Shown here piece by piece: positions 12,260-23,287 of a DNA stretch of 64,000 nt. Numbering within the stretch: the first letter of the stretch is position 1; each line of letters begins with the position of its first letter. The position numbers and the translations under genes were made by a program. Source of the DNA: Paramacrobiotus metropolitanus. Lineage: Eukaryota; Tardigrada; Eutardigrada; Parachela; Macrobiotidae. The stretch covers positions 868,001-932,000 of the forward strand of contig NW_026570255.1 of NCBI RefSeq assembly GCF_019649055.1. The letters run 5' to 3'. The notes below the pieces were generated by a model, which was not told the origin of the DNA, ran no database searches, and was given only the letters and a program-made list of their open reading frames with translations.

Positions 12260-12436
12260 TTAGTAGCGATGGTTATAGTGATAAAACTTCGTCTCCGCTG
12301 TTGAAAACTCACCGCGTCTCCGGTCATCGAAAGACCGGCTGTTTTGCGCAAAACCTTGCAAGCCGTCCCCGCACCACTTCTTCCCGCGGTAATGCGCAAA
12401 GGGACGTGGATCAGCCGACTGCAGCGCGCACAACAT
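12260..12436 (-). pseudogene. F-box copy 2, exon 3, inverted
   Basis: The minus strand shows a good acceptor (TTATTTTGCAG) and then MLCALQSADPRPFAHYRGKK and WCGDGL, the hallmark of family exon 3. After that it diverges: bases are missing relative to the other copies and the frame changes before the usual LSRISRHFL block. The open frame continues to 12260. It would belong to copy 2 before the inversion. Confidence 0.7.
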
Positions 12437-12498
12437 CTGCAAAATAATCGGCTTATTTTAGAACCAGATAATACAGTACAATCGTTCACGATTAGCCA

Positions 12499-13885
12499 TA
12501 CGGTCGAGCAGTTACGGCGTTAAACCTTTTGGATGGCAGACTGGAGGTGATGACGCAACCGGGTGACCTGTCTTTCGATCCTCCAAATTTCTGGGTAAGG
12601 AAAACACTTTTTTAGCTTTCGATTGAACTGAGTAAGGTTAGTTTGAATTAATTTTATCCAGCAAAGTAAACTAAATAATTCATTTTTTTGATATAATTAA
12701 TCAATTCTAATGCATAGTACCTAATTTAGGACAAATCTTTCGAATTATTTTCATTGGTGCAACTAAATTTTTGTAGGCGAAAATCTCTACGGCGCATGAG
12801 GACGTGATGAACCAGTATAGAGTATCTGTTGACATCGTTACGGTAGACGACATGCCGGAGTTTGTGGCTTATCTGTTGGACGAGGTACTTTCATACTTGG
12901 ACACAGTGACGCAGACAAAGCTTCGCGCAGTATCCACAACATTCAATCATATGATGGTCGCGAAAGCGTTGACCACTCGAATTCTGTTACGTGATGCTCC
13001 GGCCTCTGAGCATAAGTTTCGGTGCTATCTGCAAATGGCAGCTGTGTACAAACGCCTGCAACCTGGGACGGACTGCATTGTCGTGGCCCATAACCTGTAG
13101 CCACTGATCACCATGGATTTGATGAAGCTGAGCGGCATGATCCGCTTTGTGGCTCAGCAGCACACCGGGATCCATGTGGAAGAGCTGCAGTTGAATGGTT
13201 TACATGTTACCCTTCAAATTAATGGCGCATAGGATGATAAATGTGCGTCTCGATGTCTTCTACACCGGACTGATAATCGATCCATTCTTTCGGCCTGGAC
13301 CCGGCATCATGGTTTATGCCGACTGCAGGATTTCATTGGCGCGTGCCGTGGTCTTCCGTGCAACAGCTTCCGGATGACCAACTGCACTGTGGAGCTATCG
13401 TTCCAGTTTTCACTGGACGACGCTCCTAAAAGCATCTCCATCCGTATCGACGTACAAAATCTGCTGTTGGCAAATAACAATACTTTCGAAACCGCATTGT
13501 GGTGTGGCTTGGAGGCGGCGTTGCCACCACTTGCCCCTCAGGAAGTCGTGGGACTCTTCAACCGGCTGGAATACTTGGGGAGCTGTAGCGAAGGTTTTGA
13601 GGTGGTCGCCGGAAAGGTAATTATACCGTTTATGGATCACGGTGCTGTGTGCTTCTTTCTAGCTTAAAAAAAAAGTTTAATGGCGGTTATTTGCAGATCT
13701 TATGTGCTATACAGACCAATGATCCGCGACCGACGGTCCATTACCGTGAAAGGCTTTGGTGCGTGGTTTTGCTGCAGGATCTGCACGTCCAACTGTTAAC
13801 TGACATTAGCAAGCGGTTTCTTCAGCGGCTAGTAGCAGTGGCCGTTTGGAACGACCGCGTCGTCCTTCCGGAAGATTCGGGTTGA
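12499..13885 (+). pseudogene. F-box copy 3, end of exon 1 plus exons 2 and 3
   Basis: Exon 1 tail (12499-12594) reads YGRAVTALNLLDGRLEV and ends PPNFW before GTAAGG, matching copy 1. Exon 2 (12777-13616) follows TTTTTGTAG and has a degenerate F-box (AYLLDEVLSYLDTVTQTKLR). Its single frame is kept throughout but is broken by two TAG stops at 13098-13100 and 13230-13232. Exon 3 (13697-13885) follows TTTGCAG and encodes the ILCAIQTNDPRPTVHYRE tail. With its first exon inverted and a third TAG there, this copy should be non-functional. The open frame on both sides of the stops suggests recent loss. Confidence 0.8.
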
Positions 13886-15115
13886 TTGCCTCCGCAAGTG
13901 ATGCTGTTACTTTCATCTGGGTATGTTCTTCGTTTAGCACTAGCCGGGTTTCCTCGGTGCTTCATTATACCAAGTGGCTCGTTTTTCCCATCAACTCCAT
14001 TTGATACCCAGTCGAGTCCGTCATCGGAGATCGTGCTTCTCATTACCCGTGTGATATTTTTTTTTCGCCGGTGTGATACTGTATATTCTTTTTTTGCCCG
14101 GTTCATGCTGTTTGACATCGTTACCGTTATTTTGTATTGACTTCGGCTCGTTTTCGCCGGTTCTTTTTGATGCTCATTCCTATTTTTTTGTATTCGCTGG
14201 CTGATTCCGCCAGTTATCGCTAGATTGTGAATTACCGATGAATAAAACAGTCCTATGAGATTACCCGGTTGGTGAATCGCCTGACAAATACATATCAAAA
14301 CAGAATAGTTCTAGACCTTTGCCATAAATGGCGTTTTTAGGAAGAAAAGCTATTACCAAACTCCTCGAAAACCGAGAGCGAAAATAGTGCACCACAGAAT
14401 CACAAAAAGATTGACAAAAAACAGGCGATTGTGCATTCCTAACACAAAGCCTTTCTGATGCTGAACAATTTTGCCGATTCTAATGATAACGAACGAAGGT
14501 TCGATGCACGAATTACAGTTGGTGTACCGAGTATCTGTCCATTTTGATCATCCCGTGATTTGCATAACAGCCTCCTGATTCTGCTTTTCGGAAACATTAT
14601 GCCAGTTTCTAATAAATAAGAAAGACCTTCGCCACCACCTGGCACCTGCAGCCGACAGCCTTTTCTAACATGCACCAGGTTACAGTCCTTCTACTGTCTT
14701 GGTCATGATCAACCTGTCTTAGTTTCCAAATCATTCAATGCTCAATCAATCCTGTAATCACGTGCTTTTCACTGTGTGGTAAAAAAAGCTGATCTAAATG
14801 CATATTTTTTTACTCGTCTCCAAAGAATTTGCGTTCTAGATGTGTGCTGGCATTACTACTCGCCAAGATGTCTGACAGTTTTGCAATCTTACCTTGGGCA
14901 TGCGCGGTGTCCGCCGTGCTGGTTGAATTAGGGTAAAATCATCTTGAGGAAATTTAACAAGGTTTCATTAATCCTTAATGATACAAATTAATGGTATGTC
15001 TCAAGTAAGCACCGTAATGCTCTCACACATAAAATGTTTATGAAAATTTCTAGAAATCCACCTATTTTTGTAATGACAAAACGACAAATTTATCAAATGT
15101 ATCGACCCTGAAACA
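13886..15115. other. 3' flank of F-box copy 3 and intergenic DNA
   Basis: CCGGT-type motifs continue to about 14215, as after copy 1, with AATAAA at 14241-14246. From 14250 to 15115 no gene or repeat is recognised. Confidence 0.5.
14241..14246 (+). terminator. Poly(A) signal, F-box copy 3
   Basis: AATAAA lies about 355 bases after the stop of copy 3. The block just after it (a GATTACCCGGTTGGTGAATCG run) resembles the block after the AATAAA of copy 1. Confidence 0.5.
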
Positions 15116-15139
15116 TCAGAACCCGCGGATCTCTGCATT

Positions 15140-15625
15140 ATGCTCTATTAGCGCCATGCTGCGGCGACTTCTCGGACCGCCAAGAAATCGCGGACCCAAC
15201 GCACGTCTTTCGCTGGGCTGATAGTATTAAGCTTTAGCTTGACACTGTACCGGGGAACACCTCCAGCCTCGCAATTATCGCTTGGAATCTCTACGTTTCC
15301 TCGACACTCTGTGTTTCAGCACCGTCTTCATCACCCGCAGGAAATGCGACACCAGATCCGAGTGCTCCAGTTTGACTGTCAGCTCGAAGTTGCTACACTG
15401 CAGGGAACACAGACAGGTCACACGCTGCATGGCGGTCAACTGCTCTTCCCGCATATCCCCGTGTTCGCCGACCATGCATGTTTCGCCGGCAGCCACTTTG
15501 TTCTTATTCTGGGGGCTCCGCACCGTAGAGGAGGGCTTTGTCCTTCCTGGTGCTGGTCAGCCACGTTCTGCACGCTTAACACACTTCGCGCAGTTTGGCT
15601 ACGCACATACCCTTACAGCATGGTT
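15140..15625 (-). pseudogene. Decayed copy of the coiled-coil gene's third and fourth exons
   Basis: The minus strand reads KLREVC and TWLTSTRKDKALLY, then EEQLTAMQRVTCLCSLQCSN, FELTVKLEHSDLVSHFLRVM, matching exon 3 of the gene at 58198-60884, with stops and frame changes upstream. Homology continues past the donor position into sequence resembling exon 4 (SMALIEHNAEIR). The intron is thus still present, which argues for DNA-level duplication rather than retroposition. Confidence 0.8.
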
Positions 15626-18257
15626 GCGCACCAAGCAGCAAAAAGAACAGATTGGAACAAAATTCATCAATGATCTTATATCGTACCTAATGCCGCTGTG
15701 AAGTTTCAAAAGGTCAACCGCATGCTCCAGCGCAAGCACACTGAATAAATTTCGCTCACGAATATAGGTATATCTCCCATCTCCCCTTATTCTTGATCCC
15801 TAACGTTCACTGATCTATAGTACTCTCACTTGAATTATGCAGTAAGTAATATTTTGCTATAACACAGTATCATCATGTACTCGTACTTATCAATCGAATC
15901 GTGGCTACGAGTATCATAATCAACCTAGCGCATTACGTGTTCAGAAATGTCGCGTTTTCTGTTCTGCTCCGTACCAGAAGGGAAACCTGACATTTCGGAT
16001 ACGGTATAATATGCTCACTGGGTCAGTTGTGTATCACAAGCACTTGCTAGCGGGAGAAAGCTCCCAAAGAGCGAAGATTGGATAGGCGTATACCCGTAAT
16101 GCACTTCTGCTTTATCTAATCTAATTTGCCATTTTGCACATTTGTGTCAAGTTCTGCAATAGCTCACCAGTCATAACTTAAGTATTCGACTACTGAAGAC
16201 TTGCACGTTACGAGACGGCTTGCAGATTAGTTGAATAATTCATTTTCTCGCACTTTCAAACCGCGGAACTATCACTGCAATTCATTAACGAAAGCGAGTG
16301 CAACAGTTCAAAGCACGTGTATTATCGTACTGCGGGTACAGTACGCCCCATCTTATGTTATAATCACTGACCTTTCACAGTCAAGAAGATCGTCTGCGCA
16401 GTAAGATTTACAATTCCCAATTGCAGAGTCACACCTAGATTCAAACAAGTTGGTGCTGTTGTTCTAGAATTTAGGCGCAGTCGGCCGATTAACGCCCAGC
16501 TTCGCGTTATCGCAGGATGAAGTCATGCGTTTATGGTCTGCAAGATTTGCAGCTGGGATTCGCAGCCTGTTAGCAATGATATAATAATCGTGCCCGGCAT
16601 GTACGTACACACAGCCGACAGCCGTCTTGTGCGCTGCCTGGGCGTTTAAATGCAGGCTTTGGCCTACCGGCAGCGTTACGAAAATTTTTCCTATAATGAA
16701 GTTGATTCAACGTCCCTTCTGTTGCTTTATTATATTACACCAAGTTTTTCTTATTTGGGTTCGGCGATTCACGGTAAAATTCACGATGCAGTGTGCGTTT
16801 TAGGTATTTTATTATATCGGTGCATCTACTGTAATAAAAGAAATTCAAACTAGCGGTACCTGCACGTCAATTTTGTTATCGTTAATGGCATTATGGCAAA
16901 GTTTTGTATCTAGCGGTTTTCGCTGAATTTTTTTCAAAGACATTTTGGTTACATAAGCTGGTTAAGCTGGTTTACACGTGTCTTGTCAGGCGATTCATGA
17001 TATTTTACCATGTATCAAGATACTACATACATACGTATAAAACAGCATGTGCTGTACTTCACACGGTAACAGCGCGTTAGCTGAAGCGCCAAAAACGATA
17101 ATGATGCCACAATGCACAGGGCTGATTAGGATATTCCTGTTAACCTTTTTAGCGTAAGAATAAGGACTGGAGCTGCCTGGCAAATCTGCATTTCAAACCG
17201 ACGACCCATACGTTAACGTATGTACAAATGTTTGCCTTATTGCACGGTATCTGACATGCTCCTAGTTTTGTCCTCCCTAAGCGCAATTAAATTGCCGTTT
17301 AACACAGTACTTCTACTGTTTATTCAGCCCGCTTCAACAGTCTACTTTAAAAATTAAAAAATGACGGTTTAATGGGACGGGAAATGGCAGGTATAAGCGT
17401 GGGCTTCAGCCATTCACAACTATTAGTCCTTGCTCAAAAAGAATTCTTGTCGCTGGATAACTCTGAAAGTCAGATTCAGATTTCAGGAATTCAATTTTAG
17501 GTTTTTTCCCCAACAGATTAAAATTGGAGGCGGATTTATGTCATTCAACTTTTCACGATGTTAAGAACAATTTGTTTTTCTTTTTTAGTAAACTTTTCCC
17601 AGGTTCCCACTTCTTAATCTCCTTCACGTTTCAGTCAAGCCGCTTTCCGACACAGCATAGTTTTAGTTCACAATACTTAGGCAGCGTTAAAATATTACGT
17701 AACGGCAATAGGTAGGGGGGTGGTCTAACAAAAGTGTTACACTTGTTGCATGGGGCAGGGGGTCCAAAAATTTTTGTAACGCGCGGGCCGACACCCCATA
17801 AAAAAACTAAAAAAATTAATATATTTCGATTGCGTTTTTATAGGGGGGTGGTTGGACTCTTCGTTACGTATGCAGCTGGGGGGTTGAAAATTTTGTTATG
17901 TGGTGTTACAAGGGGTAGGGGTGGTCAAAAATCACGAAAAATCGCGTTACGTAATATATGAACGCTGCTTTATTTGTTTTTGATAAGTCGCTATCGCAGG
18001 CCCTTTGTGCACAGATAAGAGATATTCATGCCGTAAAGTTAATGCAGGTGTAAAGGCACGCACTCAAATTTTAAAACTCATGCGCAGTAGTTAAACTCTT
18101 ATTATTGAACCCGCAGTGAGAAAACTCTTGGCCTTGCCACATTCAAGGTCTTTAATTATTACCAAATAGTAGCCGTTTCGAAGCTTCTGATTTGCTCTCT
18201 GTTGTACTCGTAGACATTTTAAAAGCCTCTTGTCCGCAGTGAGCACAAGCTGGAAGA
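15626..18257. other. Intergenic, mostly featureless
   Basis: No gene is recognised. The only structured part is the G-rich repeat at 17712-17965. An AGATAAG (GATA-type) site lies at about 18015, 240 bases before the GTPase at 18258. Confidence 0.45.
17712..17965 (+). repeat. G-rich degenerate repeat with TTACG blocks
   Basis: Three loosely similar blocks each combine a GGGGGGTGG-like run, a TTACG or GTTAC block and an AAATTTT-type tract. They start near 17713, 17842 and 17917, and the last ends in GCGTTACGTAATATATGAACG. This looks like transposon debris; no family is assigned. Confidence 0.45.
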
Positions 18258-19598
18258 ATGTACCGCCCTATGATAATGAAAAATACCACAAAAGCGGACA
18301 GGAATCGCAATAAGCCCTGCTGCCTGTTGATGGGCAAAACAGGAGTCGGGAAAACCACACTGGGCAACATGTTATGCGGCACCAAGCATGCCTCCGGTGC
18401 ATCGGAAGCTAGTTCGACTCAGCTGCTCTTCCGCAACGATGCGCGCGTCGGAGGGAATACGTTTTCTATCATCGACTCACCCGGGACGGACAGTCAAACC
18501 GACACGTACAAACACGCGTGGCAACTGCGTGCGGGACTGACTGCGGCGGAGCTGAATACGATTTTCATCGTACTAAAATACGAGTATCGATATAATAAAA
18601 TGGTGGACCATTACCTGCAAGTGGAGCAACCGGTCGGCACCTTCACCAATAGAATCGTTGTTCTCGTTTCGCATATGGATAACGCTGACGATCACGCCAA
18701 GGAGTTTGCCTGGATCTGCAGGATACTGACGGAAACCAGCCCAAACATCGCTAACATTATTTTTTTCTCCCATAAAAGCGATCCAAGTGCCATTGCCGAC
18801 CTAATGTACGCTTGCATGTCCCACATGGCGCCGAAGCGACTAAAGATATCGGACGAAGATTTCCATGTTAACTTCAACTTGTACGAGATCCGAATGGGGA
18901 TGCGGCGATCGTTCGATCAGTATAAAAAGCAGGTGCAGGAAAAGTTTAACGCCTACTCGAGACTACGCGACTGCACAGGAAACGAATCGGACAAAGACAA
19001 GGACGAGCTCTTTCACGCCATGATTGTCCAGTTCAAGTACGACCTGGATGATCTGTACCAGACGTTTGTGGATAAGCATCGCCAAGATATGATTGAGATC
19101 GACTCTCACACCCTGTGCGTGGAAATGCAAAATTTAGGAACCCAAGTTTGCGATCAGTTTACCAGTTCGGTCACCCCGCTGATGACGCACAATTTGTTCG
19201 ATAAAACGAATCCACGGAATTTAATCAAGGCGTGTCCGCATTGTGGACTGATTTGGTGGAACACGGAAAACGGCGGTGGAGCCACGGAATGCGGTAACCG
19301 CGTCAGTTCTCTCATTGACTGGCGAAAGGATGCTTTATTCAGATACGTTCCGTTGCTAATTGCTGGTAAGTTAAGCCATACGGAAATTTCGATGGGAGAT
19401 ACAACGCGCATAGGATGTGGTCGACCAATTGTGTGGAATAAGCTGCCCAAACTCACCGACGAGGTTCTGTTCCAGATTTTCGAGGTCAAGACCATGGACG
19501 AGGTGAAAAGAGCTTTAAGGACTGAAGCATTTCAGAGAGCAGACGCCAGCTATCAGCGATTTGCAAAGTATCGACATATTTATTCACTGCTGGAATAG
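18258..19598 (+). CDS. GIMAP-like GTPase with zinc-knuckle domain, copy 1
   Basis: A 446-residue single-exon protein. The G domain starts at once: P-loop GKTGVGKT at residues 26-33, then DSPG (G3) and the family's SHMDNADD block in the G4 region (replacing the usual N/TKxD). A helical middle region follows, then NLIKACPHCGLIWW, and last GCGRPIVWNKLPKLTDEVLF and FEVKTMDEV. Oddities: the G3 Thr of DTPG is Ser, and the knuckle's third cysteine (GCDG in relatives) is Gly (GGGA), so zinc binding may be lost here. No signal peptide or transmembrane segment is seen. The ATG is chosen because MYRP aligns with the starts of copies 3 and 5. GTP-dependent assembly is expected for GIMAP-type domains; the biological role is unknown. 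Confidence 0.85.
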   Translation: MYRPMIMKNTTKADRNRNKPCCLLMGKTGVGKTTLGNMLCGTKHASGASEASSTQLLFRNDARVGGNTFSIIDSPGTDSQTDTYKHAWQLRAGLTAAELNTIFIVLKYEYRYNKMVDHYLQVEQPVGTFTNRIVVLVSHMDNADDHAKEFAWICRILTETSPNIANIIFFSHKSDPSAIADLMYACMSHMAPKRLKISDEDFHVNFNLYEIRMGMRRSFDQYKKQVQEKFNAYSRLRDCTGNESDKDKDELFHAMIVQFKYDLDDLYQTFVDKHRQDMIEIDSHTLCVEMQNLGTQVCDQFTSSVTPLMTHNLFDKTNPRNLIKACPHCGLIWWNTENGGGATECGNRVSSLIDWRKDALFRYVPLLIAGKLSHTEISMGDTTRIGCGRPIVWNKLPKLTDEVLFQIFEVKTMDEVKRALRTEAFQRADASYQRFAKYRHIYSLLE

Positions 19599-20935
19599 AT
19601 AGTCAAAGATCTTTAGGAAGATACCGGAAAACTGCGCTTCGCGAAATTTTCTGGATTTGTTTTATATTTTGGCCAACAATTTCTTAACTAGATGCTAAAA
19701 AGCTTAATTTTATCGTGATTTCAGGTCGCAATGATAACCGGGCATTGGTGCATTGCGCTGGGGCCTGTTGCGTACGTTCTAGATGTACTACTAATGCTTT
19801 TTTCTGCTTGTCGTTTTTTTTTCTGAAATATTTTTGAACAAGAAAATTTTCGGAAGCATAGGTAACTTGCTATGCGCCGAAAAATTCCTGTCGCGTGATC
19901 TATTGGATGTGTATTTAATAATCTACCACACAATGGTCTTTTTGCAACAGCGACAGCAAAACAGAACAAAATTTAACTTACGAAAGTTTTTCATAAATCA
20001 TTGAATAATAACTTAACATTACGTCCCTATATGTAATACAGTCATATCTTCCAATCTGCTGCAATCGGGGTATAAACGTTCGACAAACACAGTCTCAGCG
20101 GTAACGGTTCTTAACTTCACTGGAGCCGGTATCTGGCTTGCCTTTTCTTGATTACTCATCAGTACTGAAGTACGTTACTTATTACAAGGTTTTTTTCGCA
20201 TGGGGGCACACTTTCCGTCTTACCGTAAGTTGCTAACTGGGAACTTGCAAAGAAAGCATGCAAATATTCAGCGGTTTCCTCTTTTATTATGCGGGGCTTA
20301 AAATAAACTTGGCCAGCGCTCGTGGAACATACTGAGAAAATAGTTATACACAATCACAGAAAATGTTGGAATTAAGACAATAAAATTATTAGTGCAAAAT
20401 ATGAAACAGCATTGCATTCACATATGCATAACCGTACTCTGTACATCTTTGAACCGGGTGCTTGTAATGCGAGCCCATACACAAGATGAGAAAAGATAAA
20501 ACAAGTCTATAATAAACGTCGCGGGAAGGAGCGCGTATTACTGCCTCTACAAAAAGGGATGCAATAAACGACAATGATGCATAAAAATGCACACTAGTTA
20601 ATATTTATCTAAACGATAGTGACCGTTTTGCGAAAGGAGTGATTGCTAATTTTGGGTTTATTTGTTTACAAGAAACAGCCTCGGCTTCGCCTCCGCGTTT
20701 CTTGGGTTCTAAACTCCTTGGCCGGTTTACGGATTGTTAACTTAGAACGGATAAATCTGAAGAGCCCGATAACAAAAATTTTCTAAAAAAATGGATGTTT
20801 TGGTTTCGTGCAGTCGAACGCAATTACTTTGACTTTACAGATAATTTTTGTTAAATTTTCTTAGCGAAAAACCATCCGAATCTAATCACCCACGAGAGTA
20901 TCACATTACAAACTAAAAGGACGCTAAGACTGGAA
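19599..20935. other. Intergenic, no gene recognised
   Basis: Only short frames on both strands. No repeat or conserved block was noticed. Confidence 0.45.
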
Positions 20936-21985
20936 GTGGTGCTAGATAGGTCACCCATTAAGGACTTAGCAGGCCCTGTTCTACTTTGCTCAGTAATATT
21001 GCAGTTTGGTCATACGTTCACCTAACGGGCTCTGTGCACTGGATAGCTTTGGCATCTCGGTCACCCACCTACCTAACGGGATCTATGCAAAGGGCAGGAC
21101 TGGTAACTCGGTCACTAGATCACTTAACGGAGTTTATGCGCTGGACAGTAGTGCTAGCTCGCTCATTAGATCACTTAACGGAGTTCGTGCACTGGACAGT
21201 AGTGGTAGCTCGGTCACGCGTTCACCTAACGGGCTCTGTGCACTGACAGCATTGGTAGCTCGGTCATCCATCTACCTAACGGGATCTATGCACTGGACAG
21301 TTTTGGTAGCTCGGTCACCCATCTACCTAACGGGATCTATGCACCGGACAGTATCGGCAGCTCGGTCACCCATCTACCTAACGGGATCTATGCACCGGAC
21401 AGTATCGGCAGCTCGGTCACCCATTTACCTAACGAGATCTATGCATTGGACAGTAGTGGTAGCTCGGTCACTAGATCACTTAACGGAGTTCGTGCACTGG
21501 ACAGTAGTGTTAGCTCGGTCACTAGATCACTTCACGGAGTTTGTGCACTGGACAGTAGTGGTATCTCGGTACTCTTTCACCTAACGGGTTCTGGGCACTG
21601 GACAGTGGTGGTAGCTCGGTCACGTACTCACCTAACGATTTTTTGACGCACTCATTCACTAGGTGAGTGACTGACCGAGCTCAACCTGTCCAGTAAGAAA
21701 TATCGCTAGGTAAGGAGAAAAATCGATAGGTGAGGATGTGACCCTGCTACAACTACTGTCCAGTGCACAGAGCCCGTTAGGTGAGCAAGAGCAAAGCCCG
21801 CTCGATGACTCACTCACCTAGAAATTCCGCTCAGTGGGCAGTAATGGTGTTTCGGTCACTCACTTGTCTAGTGATTTTTCTTACTGGTCAGTGGTGGTAC
21901 CTCGGTCACCCACTCATCTAGAGATTCCGCTCAGTGGTCGGTGATAGTGTTTCGGTCACTGACTCGTCCAGTGATTTTTCGTACT
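20936..21985. repeat. 51-bp satellite array with inverted and degenerate units
   Basis: About a dozen direct units of roughly 51 bases run from 20936 to about 21650. Each contains GGACAGTA, GGTAGCTCGGTCAC and an ACCTAACGGGATCTATGCAC-type block; two adjacent units near 21330-21430 are almost identical. Around 21660-21800 units appear on the opposite strand, and degenerate direct units follow to about 21985. Because 51 is 17 codons, the array stays open in several frames. This is a periodicity artefact, not a protein. Confidence 0.85.
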
Positions 21986-22163
21986 GATTTTATATTTGAT
22001 ATTTTTACATTTTATATCGGTTGATTCTAAACGTTTTTCGAGCTCGGCAACACCGGCAGCAATGTTTAAATAACGCGAGTGTTTGAATAAGTAGTAGGTA
22101 TTTATTTTTCGGTTTAATTAGTGTGATAATTATGTCAATTGGTATTTTGTAATGTCTCTAGGC

Positions 22164-23287
22164 AAATACAGGGGTGCTATGCCAAGTTCGGGCAGTTTTT
22201 CTAAAAAATTACTATAGGTCACCCACCAACAAAATTATAGTTACTCAATTTTTGTGTGATCACCGTATGTCTTACGCATCTTTTTTACTACGAGACGTCG
22301 CACTGGGGGCGTGGTCTGAATTACAGGTGGATTTAAACTAGAGCAGACCCGCATAAAAATTCGGCTCGACCCATGAATCGTGGTACACTTCCTCCCGTTT
22401 GAAATTTGTTTAATAATTCCGCTAATGCTATTGTCCAAAATTGATAATTTTGGGCTGTTTGCCATTCAAAGTTCTTAAAGAATACGTCTAATATTGATCT
22501 ATTTGAACAAAGGATTCGTGACCCTTGCAATATTACTACTGCCGTTGTGAAAATGAAGGACGGTGCCCTTTGTGGGTTCGCAGGACAACCACGAAATGTC
22601 GGATGCATTCGTCCCAGGTAGAATCTCGTTCGCTAAGCGTGAAACAATAAGCTCAGCGTTTTCTTTTTCACAAATAGCCCACGACACCCCGTTTAAACAC
22701 GTTTCAGCACCAACCAAAATTTTTTTGGCCACAGCTTTGGTGGCTTTTTCGGCCAATCGTTCGCCAGTTCCACCTTACCGCCTAGGTAATAACTATCGTG
22801 TTGGACGCAAAAATCCTCTACTTTAGTCTATGTCCCATTCATGGAGAGCAATATCTCGAAGTTACCTAGGTCAGCGCGTTAGGCAACCGCATTCTTCCAT
22901 AGACACCTTTTAACATACAGGTCTATGGGAGATGCACCTTGTTTCGAGGTCATCTCCAGCACCGATCCCGCCAATGTTATTTGCTCACCCAAATTATATA
23001 CCTTTTGGGTCGCTCGACAGTTTATTAAAAAGTCTATGAAAAAAACTTTCTTGGGAAATTTTCTAGAAGGGCAGGTATAAGCGCTCTGAAAGTGTCTGCT
23101 ACCTCATCCCCATATTAGCCGGTTGGCTGCTCGAGGTCACATTTAAAATTTCGAATTTTATCGTTTTTGAATTCCCAGTAAAAAGTTCTACTGGAAAAGT
23201 GCAAAACAAAAAATAAAACGGCGCGCACAAATGTTTTCGAATTTAATTTATGCAAGTGCCCGAACTTGGCGTAGCACCCCTGTATTT
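22164..23287. mobile_element. Non-autonomous DNA element with 31-bp terminal inverted repeats
   Basis: The 31-base ends (22164-22194 and 23257-23287) are inverted copies with one difference. The outer bases are AAATACAGGGGTGCTA and the inner bases AAGTTCGGGCA. The 1124-base interior has no intact transposase. A minus-strand frame at 22499-22756 is open, but I recognise no domain. The CAGGGGTG start recalls hAT-type ends, but no 8-base target duplication is visible, so the superfamily is open. Confidence 0.75.

Larger units (their letters stand above)
11088..12474. other. Inverted 1.4-kb segment joining two F-box genes
   Basis: Inside this segment the F-box parts are on the minus strand, in the order copy 2 exon 3 (12436 down) then copy 3 exon 1 (11664 down). 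The flanks carry copy 2 exons 1-2 and the end of copy 3 exon 1 plus its exons 2-3 on the plus strand. Flipping the segment restores both genes. A 9-base inverted repeat, GTATTATCT at 11087-11095 and AGATAATAC at 12466-12474, sits at or near the two breakpoints. A misassembly could produce the same picture. Confidence 0.8.

Noticed and set aside
15239-15701. Two overlapping plus-strand ORFs of about 140 residues
   Set aside because: They are antisense to the decayed coiled-coil exon copy on the minus strand.
17734-17961. 75-residue plus-strand gene
   Set aside because: It lies within G-rich repetitive debris. The open frame follows from the lack of TAA/TAG in G-runs.
21006-21584. Long open frames in several registers across the satellite
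   Set aside because: The 51-base period keeps frames open automatically. The translations are simple repeats with no domain, so I list only the satellite.
20936-21985. CRISPR-like repeat array
   Set aside because: Repeats are contiguous without unique spacers, in a eukaryotic context, and include inverted units.
22499-22756. Transposase in the 22164-23287 element
   Set aside because: The 85-codon frame shows no catalytic motif and neighbouring frames contain stops. I cannot support it.
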